Assembly: GCA_905221605.1 (NCBI GenBank)
Contig: CAJNDS010002167.1
Location: 1 to 64,000 of the forward strand
Direction: 5' to 3'
Length of the DNA: 64,000 nt
Source: Symbiodinium natans
Taxonomy: Eukaryota; Sar; Dinophyceae; Suessiales; Symbiodiniaceae
The translations under genes and the position numbers were made by a program. A model generated the notes under the pieces. It did no database searches. It had not been told where the DNA came from and was given only the letters and a program-made list of their open reading frames with translations. Shown here piece after piece: positions 30,982 through 40,979 of the stretch (position 1 is the stretch's first letter; each line of letters opens with the position of its first letter).

Positions 30982-31500
30982 ACAGCAAACTGTCATCTGA
31001 GGGCTCCTACTGACGCCATGCGAGCGCACCATTGAGTCCTTTCATGGCATGCTGCCTAGCGTGATGTGAGCCCTCACATCTCCTCGCCGATACATGCCGC
31101 AAGACTACCTCGGGATACTCTTGGTTTGGCAACCCTCTCGTGGTCTATGCCACGGATTGGATCGTGCTTGTCTTTTGTGTGCTTACAGCTTGCAGCTGTG
31201 AACACCCTTCTGGGTCGGCCCCGCGGTGTGCCTGTGGGAACGGGGGGCCTTACTTTCGTGGTTGCTCCACTGGCCATCTGCCACGGACTACCCTGGACCG
31301 GTCCTGCCTGGATGTTCCAGCTTTGTCATCGGTAAAACGGCCAATCTTCCTTTCCTCTGCCCCCTCTAGGTGGGCAGGTTGCCCGCTTCTATGTGCCACG
31401 ACCGTGATTGAACCCCTCGGACTTGAGTGTTGACCATCTCTCGTCTGGACGGTGACACCCCCGTGTCGTACAACGGCGTCATGCCAATTGGGAGAGACCA
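30982..31500 (+). other. copy A 3' region, first module
   Basis: This is non-coding or decayed sequence following the stop of the giant gene. It contains the palindrome at 31,063-31,080. After it the sequence resembles the BC module in opposite orientation (TCTCCTCGCCGA... and a TTTCGTGGTTGCTCCACTGG segment). No reading frame is conserved among copies here. Confidence 0.5.
31063..31080. repeat. 18-bp palindrome, copy A site 1
   Basis: GATGTGAGCCCTCACATC, preceded by GT, lies 82 nt after the stop codon of the giant gene. It forms an 8-bp stem with a CC loop. Confidence 0.85.
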
Positions 31501-31508
31501 GCTAGGGG

Positions 31509-31730
31509 ATGCTGCTTCTGGGCTGTGGACACTTCTACGCGGAGATCAGGTTTCCACTTCCCTGGCAATGTGCCATCGAGCACCTGTGGACAACCTGGCC
31601 TTCACGAGAGCCATTCTCGCCTGAGGGTTGCTGGCGGGGTTCCCTGCCTGCTTGGGTGTATATCTCTGCTTGCGTCAAAGCAGCCATACATGACTACCTC
31701 CCCATCGGTAGGTGGCCAAGCGTGATGTGA
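31509..31730 (+). pseudogene. module ORF fragment, copy A, first
   Basis: It reads GCGHFYAEIRFPLPWQCAIEHLWTTW, then drifts, and ends ...RWPSVM* at the palindrome. It aligns with the 22,112-22,570 ORF (CGHFYVENMHPLPWQGAIEHLWSN ... KVM*). The shared VM* ending at the same hairpin shows common ancestry. The part between is eroded. Confidence 0.6.
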
Positions 31731-31741
31731 GCCCTCACATC
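31724..31741. repeat. 18-bp palindrome, copy A site 2
   Basis: This is an exact copy of GATGTGAGCCCTCACATC overlapping the stop codon of the preceding module ORF. Confidence 0.85.
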
Positions 31742-32056
31742 TCCTCGCCGACGTCTGTCGGTTTGGGCATGGAGGGTCTGATTCTGGTTATTGAACCCTC
31801 AACCCTCACCGGCCAAGGAGATAGTTGCTTGGCCTTGAGTGCGAAGTTTCGACTGGGGGACTCTCCCGCTTCCTGCGGGGCAGGTGGGGTCCCCGCCTGC
31901 TTGGGTTTACCTGATGGCTCTGATTGGAACGAAGCAGTCAAGCCTGCTTTGGCCGTCGGACGAGACTCTTGTGAGTCAAAAGAACGTTGCGCCTCCTGTG
32001 ATGGCGGACTTGTGAACCTTCTCGTGAACGGCCTTGGCTGGTGCTGAATGTAGTCG

Positions 32057-32200
32057 CATCGGTGGCTGCATGATGGTGGTTTTGTGAATCTGGCAACGTC
32101 GCCTTTTGCGACGCACCTGCGCACTCGGTGCTACATGTGTGCTCCCGGCCTCTTCGACGATTTCGAGTACTGAGTGCACAGGGTGACCTAGCAGTTCGGC
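32057..32200 (+). repeat. internal partial copy of the family 3' tail
   Basis: The segment with GCATGATGGTGGTTTTGTGAATCTGGCAACG and CGACGATTTCGAGTACTGAGTGCACAGGG repeats the tail at 33,110-33,250 and stops at TTCGGCGCG. The 3' region of A was therefore partly duplicated in tandem before or after insertion. Confidence 0.7.
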
Positions 32201-32204
32201 GCGC

Positions 32205-32440
32205 TGGCTGTGGACACTTCTACGTGGAGATTATGCACCCGCTGACTTGGCAGGGAGCCATTCCCCACTTGTAGAACAACCTGGCCCTCTTGAGACTCTA
32301 GAGGGTCACCCTCGTCTGAGCTTGGCCTGCGGCAGGGCAAGTGGGCTCCCCGCCCGCGTGGATGTTACCTGAAGGCTCTGATTGGATCAAAGTAGCAATA
32401 CCATGGAGATCCTTGCACTTCGGCACCAATGTGATGTGAG
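32205..32440 (+). pseudogene. module ORF fragment, copy A, second
   Basis: CTGTGGACACTTCTACGTGG, TTGGCAGGGAGCCATT, GCTTGGCCTGCGGCAGGGCA and CCATGGAGATCCTTG follow the nucleotide order of the reverse complement of 22,130-22,340, so this is another copy of the module ORF, with stops. The palindrome after it (32,433-32,450) has one mismatch. Confidence 0.65.
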
Positions 32441-32735
32441 CCCTCCCATCTCCTTACCGACGTACCTCGCGGGTTTGGGTTTGGAGGGACCTGATGCGTG
32501 CCGATGCGCAGGCCAGCGCCAAGGTTGCGTGGCCTTGTGTGAGATGCCTGGACTGGGAGGTTCCTCGTTGTCATTATAAACCCTGTGGCGTTAAGGGTTT
32601 GGTAACTCGCTGTGGACTCTCCCCGTGGAATCGGTAGCTGCAGCTACTCTCGCCCCCCCTCTGGCCGTGCGCGGGCACCTCTCTGGGTGGGCACTTGTAC
32701 GCCAGGTTGACTGGAGAACCCTGTGCTCGGAGCTA

Positions 32736-33001
32736 CTCCACTGGCTGACCACCATGGAGTGCCCTGGGCCGGTCCTGCTTTGATTGTTCTTGCTGTCAAG
32801 TCCCCACTGGCTGACCTCCATGGGGCATATGCCCCCTGTGCCGGGCGCGGACACCTCTCTGGGTGGGCACTTGTACGCCAAGGTGAATGGAGCACCCAGA
32901 GCTCGGAGCTACTCCACTGGCTGACCACCATGGAGTGCCCTGGGCCGGTCTTGCCTTGATTGTTCTTGCTGTTAAGTCCCCACTGGCTGACCACCATGGG
33001 G
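32736..33001 (+). repeat. four copies of the 24-nt family hairpin (copy A)
   Basis: Copies lie at 32,736-32,759, 32,802-32,825, 32,912-32,935 and 32,978-33,001. They alternate between the CTCC...GGAG and CCCC...GGGG forms. Each pair is 66 bp apart and the pairs are 176 bp apart, so a two-hairpin unit was duplicated. Both forms keep the outer stem. Confidence 0.88.
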
Positions 33002-33059
33002 CATATGCACATCTTTCATCCCCCCTAGGGAGTCTGACTTGCAACATCCTTTCGCCATT

Positions 33060-33414
33060 GAGTGTCGGTTGTCTGTCCTTGACAACGAGTACGTATAACC
33101 GCTGTCGCACCAGTGGCTACATGATGGTGGTTTTGAGAATCTGGCAATGTCGCAATTTGCGATTCCCCCACAAGCTCTGTGCTTCCTTGTGAACCGGGAC
33201 TTCATTGACGACTTCGAGTACTGAGTCCGTGGGGTATCTAGTAGTTCAGCGCGATTGCTCGCTTTGTTTCTTTGGTGTTTGTTTGCTTGGTGGTTGCTTG
33301 GTGTGTCTGGCGGATTGTGTGCGCTGACTTTGTTTCATCCTTGATCGAGCCCAACAAGACCGGCCTACTGTGCTACTGATGTAGTAAAGAGGCGTCAGTC
33401 CAAAAAAAAAAAAA
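33060..33414 (+). repeat. conserved 3' terminus and poly(A) of copy A
   Basis: This is a ~340-bp tail homologous to the BC tail (10,620-11,000 region) and the D tail (4,399-4,730). It contains TCTGGCAATGTCGCAATTTGCGA and a T/G-rich stretch, and ends TGTGCTACTGATGTAGTAAA then GAGGCGTCAGTCC and thirteen A residues. The small CTAC-TGAT-GTAG hairpin is in all copies except for base changes. Confidence 0.88.
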
Positions 33415-33434
33415 GGCAACTCCGGCTTAAACTC
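33415..33434. repeat. 20-bp target-site duplication of copy A, right
   Basis: This is the exact repeat of 23,964-23,983, directly after the A13 tail. Sequence to its right (TTGGTATTGGCG) continues the BC gene on the minus strand as GQRQYQEF. Confidence 0.95.
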
Positions 33435-36400
33435 TTGGTATTGGCGCTGCCCAAGCGTTTGTGAGCCCTGCAGCGAAATTCCAAGGAATGCATTTAGGCT
33501 AGGCTGCTGTGCGAGCCTGGCTGCCTCATATCCGTGTGTTTGGCGGCCTCCGCCCATGCCTGCAAGGCCTCCTGGGACACCTGCCCACTGACCTGAGGGA
33601 GTCTGCTACTCGGGTCCACCACATACTTGGTTGTAGGGCATGTGGGCAGCCGATAAGCGCGGCCGGCAAGGAAAGCCACCATGGCCGCTGGCGGCACATT
33701 GACCTGGAGGTCAGTAATCCTGTGGTCGGATTCGAGAAAGCCCACAACAATGGGCAGTCCGGCAGCGCGCTCCAGGAAGCCTTTTTGGTGGGACTCAAAT
33801 GCGAGCAGGAGCGCACCCAGCCAATAATCCGGGTCAGAGTAGCACATCATGGCCGGAAAGCTGGCGTTGATGACGCTCGGCATATCCGCCACCGCGAAGA
33901 AAAGATCCGCAATATACTGGGCAGTGGTCAGGAAACCATACCCTACCAAGGACTCCGAGAGCCTTGCTTTATCTAACTGCGGAACCGGGCATGCCAACAT
34001 ATTCGCAAGGTCAACATGTTGCAGCGCTCCCGACAATCGAAGGCATTGCGCAATGATGGGGTCGTAGACCTTTAGATAAGACGCCGGGAAAGTCTCAGGC
34101 AAATGAAGAAGGGTGTCTGCGATTTGTATCAACGCGTCCGAATCCTGCAGCTGGTGCAGTAAGCCATTTTAACAATTCTTCATAGGTCCTGTATGCACGA
34201 AGCTGCTGGCAATGTGTCGTAAGATGATTCGAGTCACGCAGGCTCATGTAGGGCCTAGGCTTGACATTCTTCCCAAAGTGATGTCCTTCTTGGAGCACGC
34301 GCCACATGAGCCCACAGGTCGATGTTGTTTTGCCCTGCATTGGGGGCGTATTGGCTGAAATTCTGGGATCGCGAGTGCTGCTGGGTTCGCTTGGCCCTCT
34401 CGGCTTGGATTTTGGCGGTTCCAGCGGCTCCTGAGAACCGTCGAAATCCTGGGCCAGGGGCCGACTTTCCTTGCGGACATGGGCAATGGGCACCTGCCGA
34501 GCAGCGATGGGAGGGGGGCACAGGATCTGCGATGGGCTCTGCTGGTCCAGGTGGGTCCTTCGAGGGCTTGGCACAAGGGGACCGGAATGCATCGACGTCC
34601 CTGGCCCGCTCCGGAGATGCAGTACGTGGTGGCCGCGTTCTGGGGCTAGGAGGACGACGTACTCCCGGTGGTGGGTTCCTGATGTTGCCGCTACGGCGGG
34701 GAGGGGCCGATGGGGTACCGCCTCCTCCAACGCCAGATCGCCTCCATCGACAGGAGTCGTCACACTATTTTCCACAGCGGTGGAACAGGCGGCCAGCTGA
34801 GGGTCCGCGGTGTTTGCCTGCGGGTTCCGGCACACCAGCTCCCTGCCACAAGGGGTGCGGGACACATCAGGGGCAGCCTTGGGCCCAGGCCTGGTCCATG
34901 GCGTGGGCCACCTTCCGCCACGAGGCGGTCCTGCCGTAGATTCGCCCGGGGCAGGAGATTGCTTTGGTGTTGGTCGCAGTGTCAGAAGGCCTGAGGGGCT
35001 TACTGGATCCCGGCCTTATGCTCAAAAGCCGGGTCCGTGTGCCGAGCAGGTCCGCGTTTGGGCGGCATCCTAATTTTCGTACCCCCTAGCAAATAGGTGA
35101 GGTATAAAGCCACCCCGTCCCCTTCCCGCACCGGTTGAAAGGGGACGCAGTACACTGCACTGGGCAAGGGCTCCAGGACGAAGCCACGCGCTTGCAGACT
35201 GGCAATCGTGCCAGAGTAGGAGTTGGACGTGTAGGAGGGAGATTCCCAGCCTTCGGTCCGAAGCGTTCGGTAAAGGACCTCGCGCGTCTCTCCCCAAGTA
35301 GCCTTCAGTGCCCACGCCTGGTCCAGGGGTGGCGTACCGAAGAGGTCCAGCCCAACCTTGCGCTCAACGGGCAACACAATGCTTGCCACCTTCCGTTCCC
35401 TGAAGGCTTGGCCATCCATGCTCCACAGGCTGGCTTGTGTGCGCAGGTAGTCGGAGCAATCAAGGAGTCCCCCCGTGGCACAAGCCGCCATTTGGAAGCA
35501 TGCGCCTATTCCATCAGAGTAATGCGGCGCAACAAAGACCAGCGGCCCCAACCCCCTAGTGAAGGAGGAGGTGGCCCGGGCAAAGCCTGCCTCGCTGTTG
35601 AACAGGAAACCGGAGGCCCGACATGTGACGAAAACACAGACACCATGAGTGGGGCCAGTGGAGCAGGCGGTGGTAATAGCGCTGAAGAAGCGTTTCAGAG
35701 CCGCAATGTATTTCATAAGGAAGGTTCTAAATGCTACAAGACTCCATGTGTTAGGCGGGCCAGTCAACGGGAAGTCCTCCGCGGTTTGACATGCCTCCAT
35801 GAGGCTCATGTGGTCTCCTCCTAGCTGCTCCGCCGGGACACTTTTTTGCAGCATGAACTTCATTTGGACCACAATTTTGGCATACTGGGAGACCAACCCA
35901 ATGGGCGACCCTGGGTACACCTGGTGCCCAAAGGTAAGCACAATGTCCGCCAGCACCCTGCTGAGGTCATAGCTGTTGCCTAACTTGGTTTGGGTCTCAT
36001 CCTGGGCAGGCACCCGTACCCATCTACAGGTCTCCATCCACCTGCCAGCAGGGCTACGCAGAGGCCGCCCGAGCAGATGCTGCACCGTGGGACCTGGCGG
36101 CATGCGAACAGGCCTCCGAATACCAACATGCATACAGGATGGCATGGAGGAACAGAGCGAGAGATTGACGGCCGGTCCGACAATGGCCTTGAGCCCGGCG
36201 GCCTGCATGACTGTCTCTGCTTGTTCGGCTTGACGATACTCATGCAAAGGATCGACTCTAGCATGGAAACCGGTGAGAATAAGACATCGGAAAAGCCCGA
36301 GCCCAAGTTGGGCTTGCCCCAAGAAGGCATCTCGCAATGTCCCTTTTTCCACGGTCCTGCATTTTTGGCCGTTTGTCTGAGCAATGCCGCGGGCAAGGTG

Positions 36401-39400
36401 GCCGGCGTATAAAGGTCCGCAGGGACCGCATTGAGGCCACAAGTCTTTTGCTCCAACAGTTCAGTGACATAGTGGTAGTTGGGTCGGGACCCTCCTGCGG
36501 GCTGTCTGTGATCACCGATCATGACGTCAAGTGCATGCTTGATGTGCGTCAGAATGGTATTGGAGCCTGGTGTGCCCAGTTGCTGTGCTTCATCTCGGAG
36601 CAGCAGCTCCACATCCTTTAAGCGATTAATGAGCAACGAGTAAGGGAAGCTGAGCCGTGCCACGATCGTTCCGTGTGTCGTGGCTACAAGTAGCCCCCGA
36701 TTCACATCATGCGCGTCAAAGGGGAGCTTGTAAGTATCCTTCTCCTTGTTGCCCGGTATGCGAGTGATGCGACTGCGAACAAAGTCATTGCTGGCTGACG
36801 TTAACCTATCCACCGTCTCGACATAGGCCCGGACCGACTCGTTGCCATGAGCAGTGTACAGGGTAAGTCGACTCGTCAGGCAAGCAACAAGCACTCCGAG
36901 CAAAGCACATGAGCGCGTTTTGCCACTGCCAGGCGCTCCAGTAATGAAGACGGAAGTGCGATTGGCAGCCAAACCGTAGGAGCAAGCTCCCAGCAGCGCC
37001 GCCAGATGGCCATCAGCTCCCCAAAAGGTGTCGCAGAGACACGCCAGGAAGGTGGGGCCCACCGCGAGCGCAAAAATACTTGCTCGGTTCCGCGGGTCGT
37101 GTTCATTGCTCAACGAATCAGGGGGCAGGCGCAGACACTCCGCTTGCCACAGCGCAGGAGTCCGGGCGTCCTCTTGGCTGGGCAGCGGAGCATCTGGTAG
37201 CGTCGCTAACACGCCGGTCAGTAGCTGCGGAGTCCATTCCTTGCCATAAGTTTGCTCCTCAGCGAGCCAATTTGTGAGGAAGGTATTCAAGGGATTCGTG
37301 GACCTTGGGCCTCCGGCTGGCGATGCTTGGTCAGTTTGCGTTTCATGCTTACCCCTGAAAACTTGGCAAACCTCGGGATGAATCAACTGGGCCCATAAAT
37401 CGTGCCAATGCCCTTTAACAACCAATCCGATGATTAGAACAAGCACGAGGTCCGTGAGAAAACCCGGTAGCCAGTGTGGCTGCCGAATGGCATCAAGAGG
37501 TGAGTCTTCCATCGGAATTCCTAATGCGACATGCTGCCGCTCCTTGGGCATGTGCAGCAGTGCATCCCAAAGCGGGGTGGAAGCTCCACCGGGCAGCACC
37601 TCGAGCTGGCTAACTCTTGGTAGTGTGTGTTGGTTCACGAAATGGCTGCGCTGCTCATCTGTCAGGAGCAGGGCAATGGTGAGATTGACTGGCTGCATTG
37701 CTTTGCTCTCGCCCGGGCCGGTGCGGAGCTTTTTAGGGGATAGGAGCTCAATGAACACACCGGGGTATGCCACATCCCCACCACCCTCTCGCAAGGTAAC
37801 CAGCAAGGCAGTACCTTTGGCGGGGACTTTGCCAGCAACCGCAAACCACAGTCTACTCCATTCAGGGACATCATGAGTGCCTGGCTTGACCGCCACAGGT
37901 GTGCCGGCACGCTTTACTGCTGCTTGCTCTGGGTAATGGTATTGCTCCGAAGGCTCCTTCTCAATTTCTGCCTCTAAGAACTGGTAGCCCAGCATGTCAA
38001 CTAGGCGCTCAAGTGGCAGGTGGGGGAGCCACATGTCCAGCACAAGTTTCATCGTGGGGCCCAGCTCATGATACGGTAGTGGCAGGTCCGTCAGGTGCGG
38101 CTTTGCTTCTGCCAAGAGGACTTTGATGCATTCACTTCGTAGGTCTGCGATACCCCGATTCGAGGCAAGGGGCAGCCGGAGAAATTTCTCCAGGTCGGGG
38201 CGAGTTATCAGTCGTTCTAGTACGGATTTGACGAATGCTTGGGAATCTTCCGGCAGCTGGACAGAGCCGCAGGCGACACCCATTAAAGATGCTCGGACTG
38301 CGCGATCAAGCCGAAGCCAAGCCGCAAATCTTTCGAGTAAGGTCTTTATGCACATATTCCCCCGGCGTAAGCTGGAAGACCTCCTCACTTTCGACAAAGT
38401 GGCCAGAGGAGTGCCCACCATTGCCGAGCGCATCAGACTCGGAAAAATAGTATAGGCGTGCTCCCTCGCGGATCGCTTGCTCTCTTGCTGCCAAACTGGG
38501 CCGGAAGATGCAGAGCTGGTCGCTCTCATGGTGAACAAGGCTAACAGCATGCCGCAATTCCGAGGCAAGAATATAGCGCAACATGGCTCGTGGCATGGCT
38601 ATTCCGCCCAAGCGTGCATCGATGGGGACAAAGTCACCCTTGCATTGGGGAAGTTGTTGACGCTCGTGCCAAGCAATAACCGCAGCTGCGCCCGTATAGG
38701 AACCAGCTGAGAATCCAGCGACGCGCAATTTGCATTCACCTGCTCTACCCGCGGCAAGGCTTACATGCAAAGCCGTTAACGCAGCAGTGTGTGGCATGTG
38801 CAAATTGGGCCAAGGCAGAGTGCATTGTTAAGGAGGCTTTGACGGAGCTAATCCGAGCTCTCACAGCCGCAGGCAAGCCACATCCTTCCACCTCGGGGTA
38901 CAGAGCACGCGCCCACACCTGGACAGCCTGAAGCAGGAGCAACAGAGCATGGGATGCGTTGCTGGACGAGAGCAGCAGCGGGCGATGAGTGAGGTCTCTG
39001 ACAGGCCCACACTGGTTTTCACGGACTGCCTCCATCTCCAGTGCATAAGAGTTGGCGGTGTGGATGATGCTGCCGGACACAGAGGGGGGCGAATTCTCGT
39101 TTTTTCCGTCCCACTGATAAAGAGCGACCGACACTCCCCTGGCGTTAAGTGAGGCTTTGGGGGCGGGTGCTGGAAGGCAGGACAGGCGAAGGCTGCAGGG
39201 GCTTGCTGCACCCGCAGGGCTAGTCCGTCGTCCCAGCATTGGCTAAGGCGGTATCTTCCACAAAGAGAGTCCAGGGCAAATCCGCCTAGGCAAACCATGC
39301 ATGCGAGGCGGCAGCCAGCATGGCTAGCTGCCCTTTCGGGGTATTAAGCCGATTTCGGGGTGGCTTTGCAAGAGGACAAGACCAGGGAAAAGTTGGAGCC

Positions 39401-39870
39401 TCACTGGTCCGCTGCCCTTTTTTCCTACCGAGGCCAGAGGGACGGTGGTGCCATTGCCCCAAATGGCCTCGGGCAAGGTGGGCAGCCGGTTCACGTTCCC
39501 CCATAGCTGCAAGATACTTTTCCCTTTGGCGCCATATCCGTGCACAAACGGGGGGGCCTAACCTCCGCATAACAATTGGCCACGAACAAGTCGGGACCAG
39601 GAAGGATCGCCAATCGGGAATGAGAACTGCCATAACCGATGAGCAAGGGAAGGAAACCCTGCTCGTACGGACCTTGCCCCCAAGTTTTGGACTTCTTTTA
39701 CCTGCCCAACAGGGGAGCTGCCAAAGTTAATCTGCGGCTCTGGTCGGCCAACCTTGAGGTTGGCCGTCTTCCACGCAAGCTCATGCACATACCTGCCGAG
39801 CAACGCCCACGCAAACACAAAGTCCGAATGCCTGCTGGCCTTTGTTCCAGTCAGAGGGGTATTGCGCACT
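33435..39870 (-). pseudogene. helicase-hydrolase gene of copy BC, N-terminal and central part
   Basis: This minus-strand copy is close in sequence to copy A but has at least five frame breaks. Its reading blocks lie near 39,239-38,745, 38,803-38,306, 38,568-35,980, 36,442-35,000, 34,865-34,140 and 34,132-33,494. The hydrolase elbow (VAGFSAGSYTG), helicase motifs I (TGAPGSGKT), Ia, II (RDEAQQ) and III (GDHRQP), and later motifs V and VI are present. The segment with motif IV (RLPPE) is deleted near 36,130. Upstream blocks (39,869-39,286) extend the N-terminus beyond copy A: FVFAWALLGRYVHELAW, INFGSSPVGQVKEVQ and HGYGAKGKSILQLWG, shared with copy D. It is non-functional and supplies the Tyr codon that shows the amber in A is not ancestral. 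Confidence 0.85.
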
Positions 39871-40172
39871 GCAAATGGTGGACTTGGTCCAACGGCACCT
39901 GATCATGCATGCCAGGCAATGGAGTGGGCACTCCACTGGGCATGATGATTCGCTGAAGCGCTTGGCCCAACGCGGTGCCTATGGATGCCACCGCGCTAGC
40001 AACATCACCTCAAGTTGGTCCTTTGACGCACAAACCATGCCAATTGAATCTGGCGAACAAGCTCCGCACGGTATGAATCCGTCCGGCGAGCAACTCCACG
40101 GCAAGGATGGAAGCGAGCCACCGCCATAAACCAGGATTTGTGTGGCCTCGTTGGTCGGAGCCGGTAACAAGG
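39871..40172 (-). other. 5' region of copy BC, limit uncertain
   Basis: The minus-strand frame contains GGGSLPSLPWSCSPDGFIPCGACSPDSIGMVCASKDQLEVMLLARWHP. It might be N-terminal coding sequence or leader. Copies A and D do not reach this far, so nothing confirms it. Confidence 0.35.
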
Positions 40173-40188
40173 AAAAAAAAAAAAAAAA
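40173..40188 (+). repeat. A16 homopolymer tract
   Basis: Sixteen A residues on the plus strand separate copy BC from a module copy at 40,189 and beyond. The polarity is wrong for the tail of a minus-strand element, so it may be the tail of a small plus-strand insertion or a plain A-tract. Confidence 0.8.
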
Positions 40189-40192
40189 CGCA

Positions 40193-40765
40193 CTAACCCA
40201 TACACACGCAAGCCCGAAAGCTCGCCGGGGTCTCGGAGACTGCAATCTGGTAGGCAATGGTCCCTCCAGAGCCCAAGCCAATAAGGTACGTCGGCAAGGA
40301 GATGTGAGGGCTCACATCACTTTTGGCAGCCTGCGGTATACACAGCTTTCGTCCAGGCGGCGCCGTCAGGTAGCATCCAGGCGGGCGGAGAGCCTGCCTG
40401 CCCTGCCACAGGCCAAGCACAGGCGATGATGGCCCTCTTGAAGGCCAAGTTACTCCACAGGTGTTCGATGGATTCTCCACGTAGAAGTGCCCACAACCTG
40501 GGAGAAGCAGCACCACCGCATTGGCCTCTCCAGAGTCGTCATTCGGCCGGGATACCACAAAGGGGAGGGTCGCATTGCCATGACTCACTGTGATCCAAGT
40601 GTTGTCTCGTCCCGCGATGAGCGGTGGGGCAACCAGTGTGGGCGGCTGCTGGGTCTCAAAGCCGAGGGGTTCTTGCAGTGCGCAACCTACCCGGTCAAAG
40701 AGGGGCAGAGGAGAGGAAGACTGGGCAGCCTTACCTGAGAGCCATGAAGTCCAGCGCGAAGCCAT
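40193..40765 (-). CDS. module ORF, third full copy, 190 codons
   Basis: This frame runs through RDNTWITVSHGNATLPFVVS, LLLPGCGHFYVEN, then (with a small deletion that changes frame) GLWQGRQALRPPGCYL, and past the palindrome into SDVSPHISLPTYLIGLGSGGTIAYQIAV. In the 22.1-kb copy the corresponding frame stops at the palindrome. Here the frame difference lets it continue. The N-terminus (MASRWTSWLSGKAAQSS...) differs from the 22.5-kb copy. It lies just upstream of copy BC and probably belongs to another truncated family member. Function unknown. Confidence 0.4.
   Translation of the reverse strand: MASRWTSWLSGKAAQSSSPLPLFDRVGCALQEPLGFETQQPPTLVAPPLIAGRDNTWITVSHGNATLPFVVSRPNDDSGEANAVVLLLPGCGHFYVENPSNTCGVTWPSRGPSSPVLGLWQGRQALRPPGCYLTAPPGRKLCIPQAAKSDVSPHISLPTYLIGLGSGGTIAYQIAVSETPASFRACVCMG
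40301..40318. repeat. 18-bp palindrome, upstream module copy
   Basis: GATGTGAGGGCTCACATC, identical to 22,101-22,118, with the same flanks (GTACGTCGGCAAGGA and ACTTTTGGCAGCCTGC). Confidence 0.85.
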
Positions 40766-40979
40766 TGAACACGTCAGACAACTTGCTCACGCCACTTCCT
40801 GACTGTTTGCCCATGCTAAGGGAGGCTGCAACTACAGTGAAGATGCAATCAATGCTCGCAACTCACTAGATCAGGCAAAACAACATCGCTTACTCTACTT
40901 CATCACCCTTTGCCTGTGGAGGAGGGAAATGCAGGAAGGTCGCGCTGCCGTTTGTTCCATCTTCGCACAAAATTCGGGG

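Larger units (their letters stand above)
23984..33414 (+). mobile_element. helicase-hydrolase retroposon, copy A (nearly intact, 9.4 kb)
   Basis: This plus-strand element was inserted antisense into copy BC. It begins inside the family gene (CAAAGCCTCACCTAACC matches copy B at ~39,160), so it is 5' truncated. It carries a 2,314-codon frame with one amber codon, then 2.4 kb of 3' modules, the conserved 3' terminus (33,351-33,401) and an A13 tail (33,402-33,414). It is bounded by the 20-bp duplication. No reverse transcriptase, integrase or Rep nuclease was recognised in it, so mobilisation was probably in trans. Confidence 0.88.
10612..40172 (-). mobile_element. helicase-hydrolase retroposon, copy BC, split by two nested insertions
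   Basis: This is a minus-strand copy whose 3' poly(A) is seen as T at 10,612-10,619. The 3' module (10,620-11,222 and 21,229-23,006) is interrupted by the copia element. The gene's 3' part (23,007-23,983) is separated from the rest (33,415 to ~39,870) by copy A. When both insertions and one copy of each target duplication are removed in thought, the gene is collinear with copy A. The 5' limit is uncertain. Homology with copy D reaches about 39,840, and a 16-A run at 40,173 may mark the edge. Confidence 0.75.

Noticed and set aside
30982-33414. CRISPR-like array from the repeated 24-nt hairpins
   Set aside because: The spacing is irregular (66-176 bp), intervening sequences are themselves duplicated, and the setting is eukaryotic with no cas genes.
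10612-33414. A transposon with ~1-kb terminal inverted repeats spanning 10.6-33.4 kb
   Set aside because: The inverted similarity is explained by two family members in opposite orientation, each with its own poly(A) end. The 20-bp duplication defines the true insertion.
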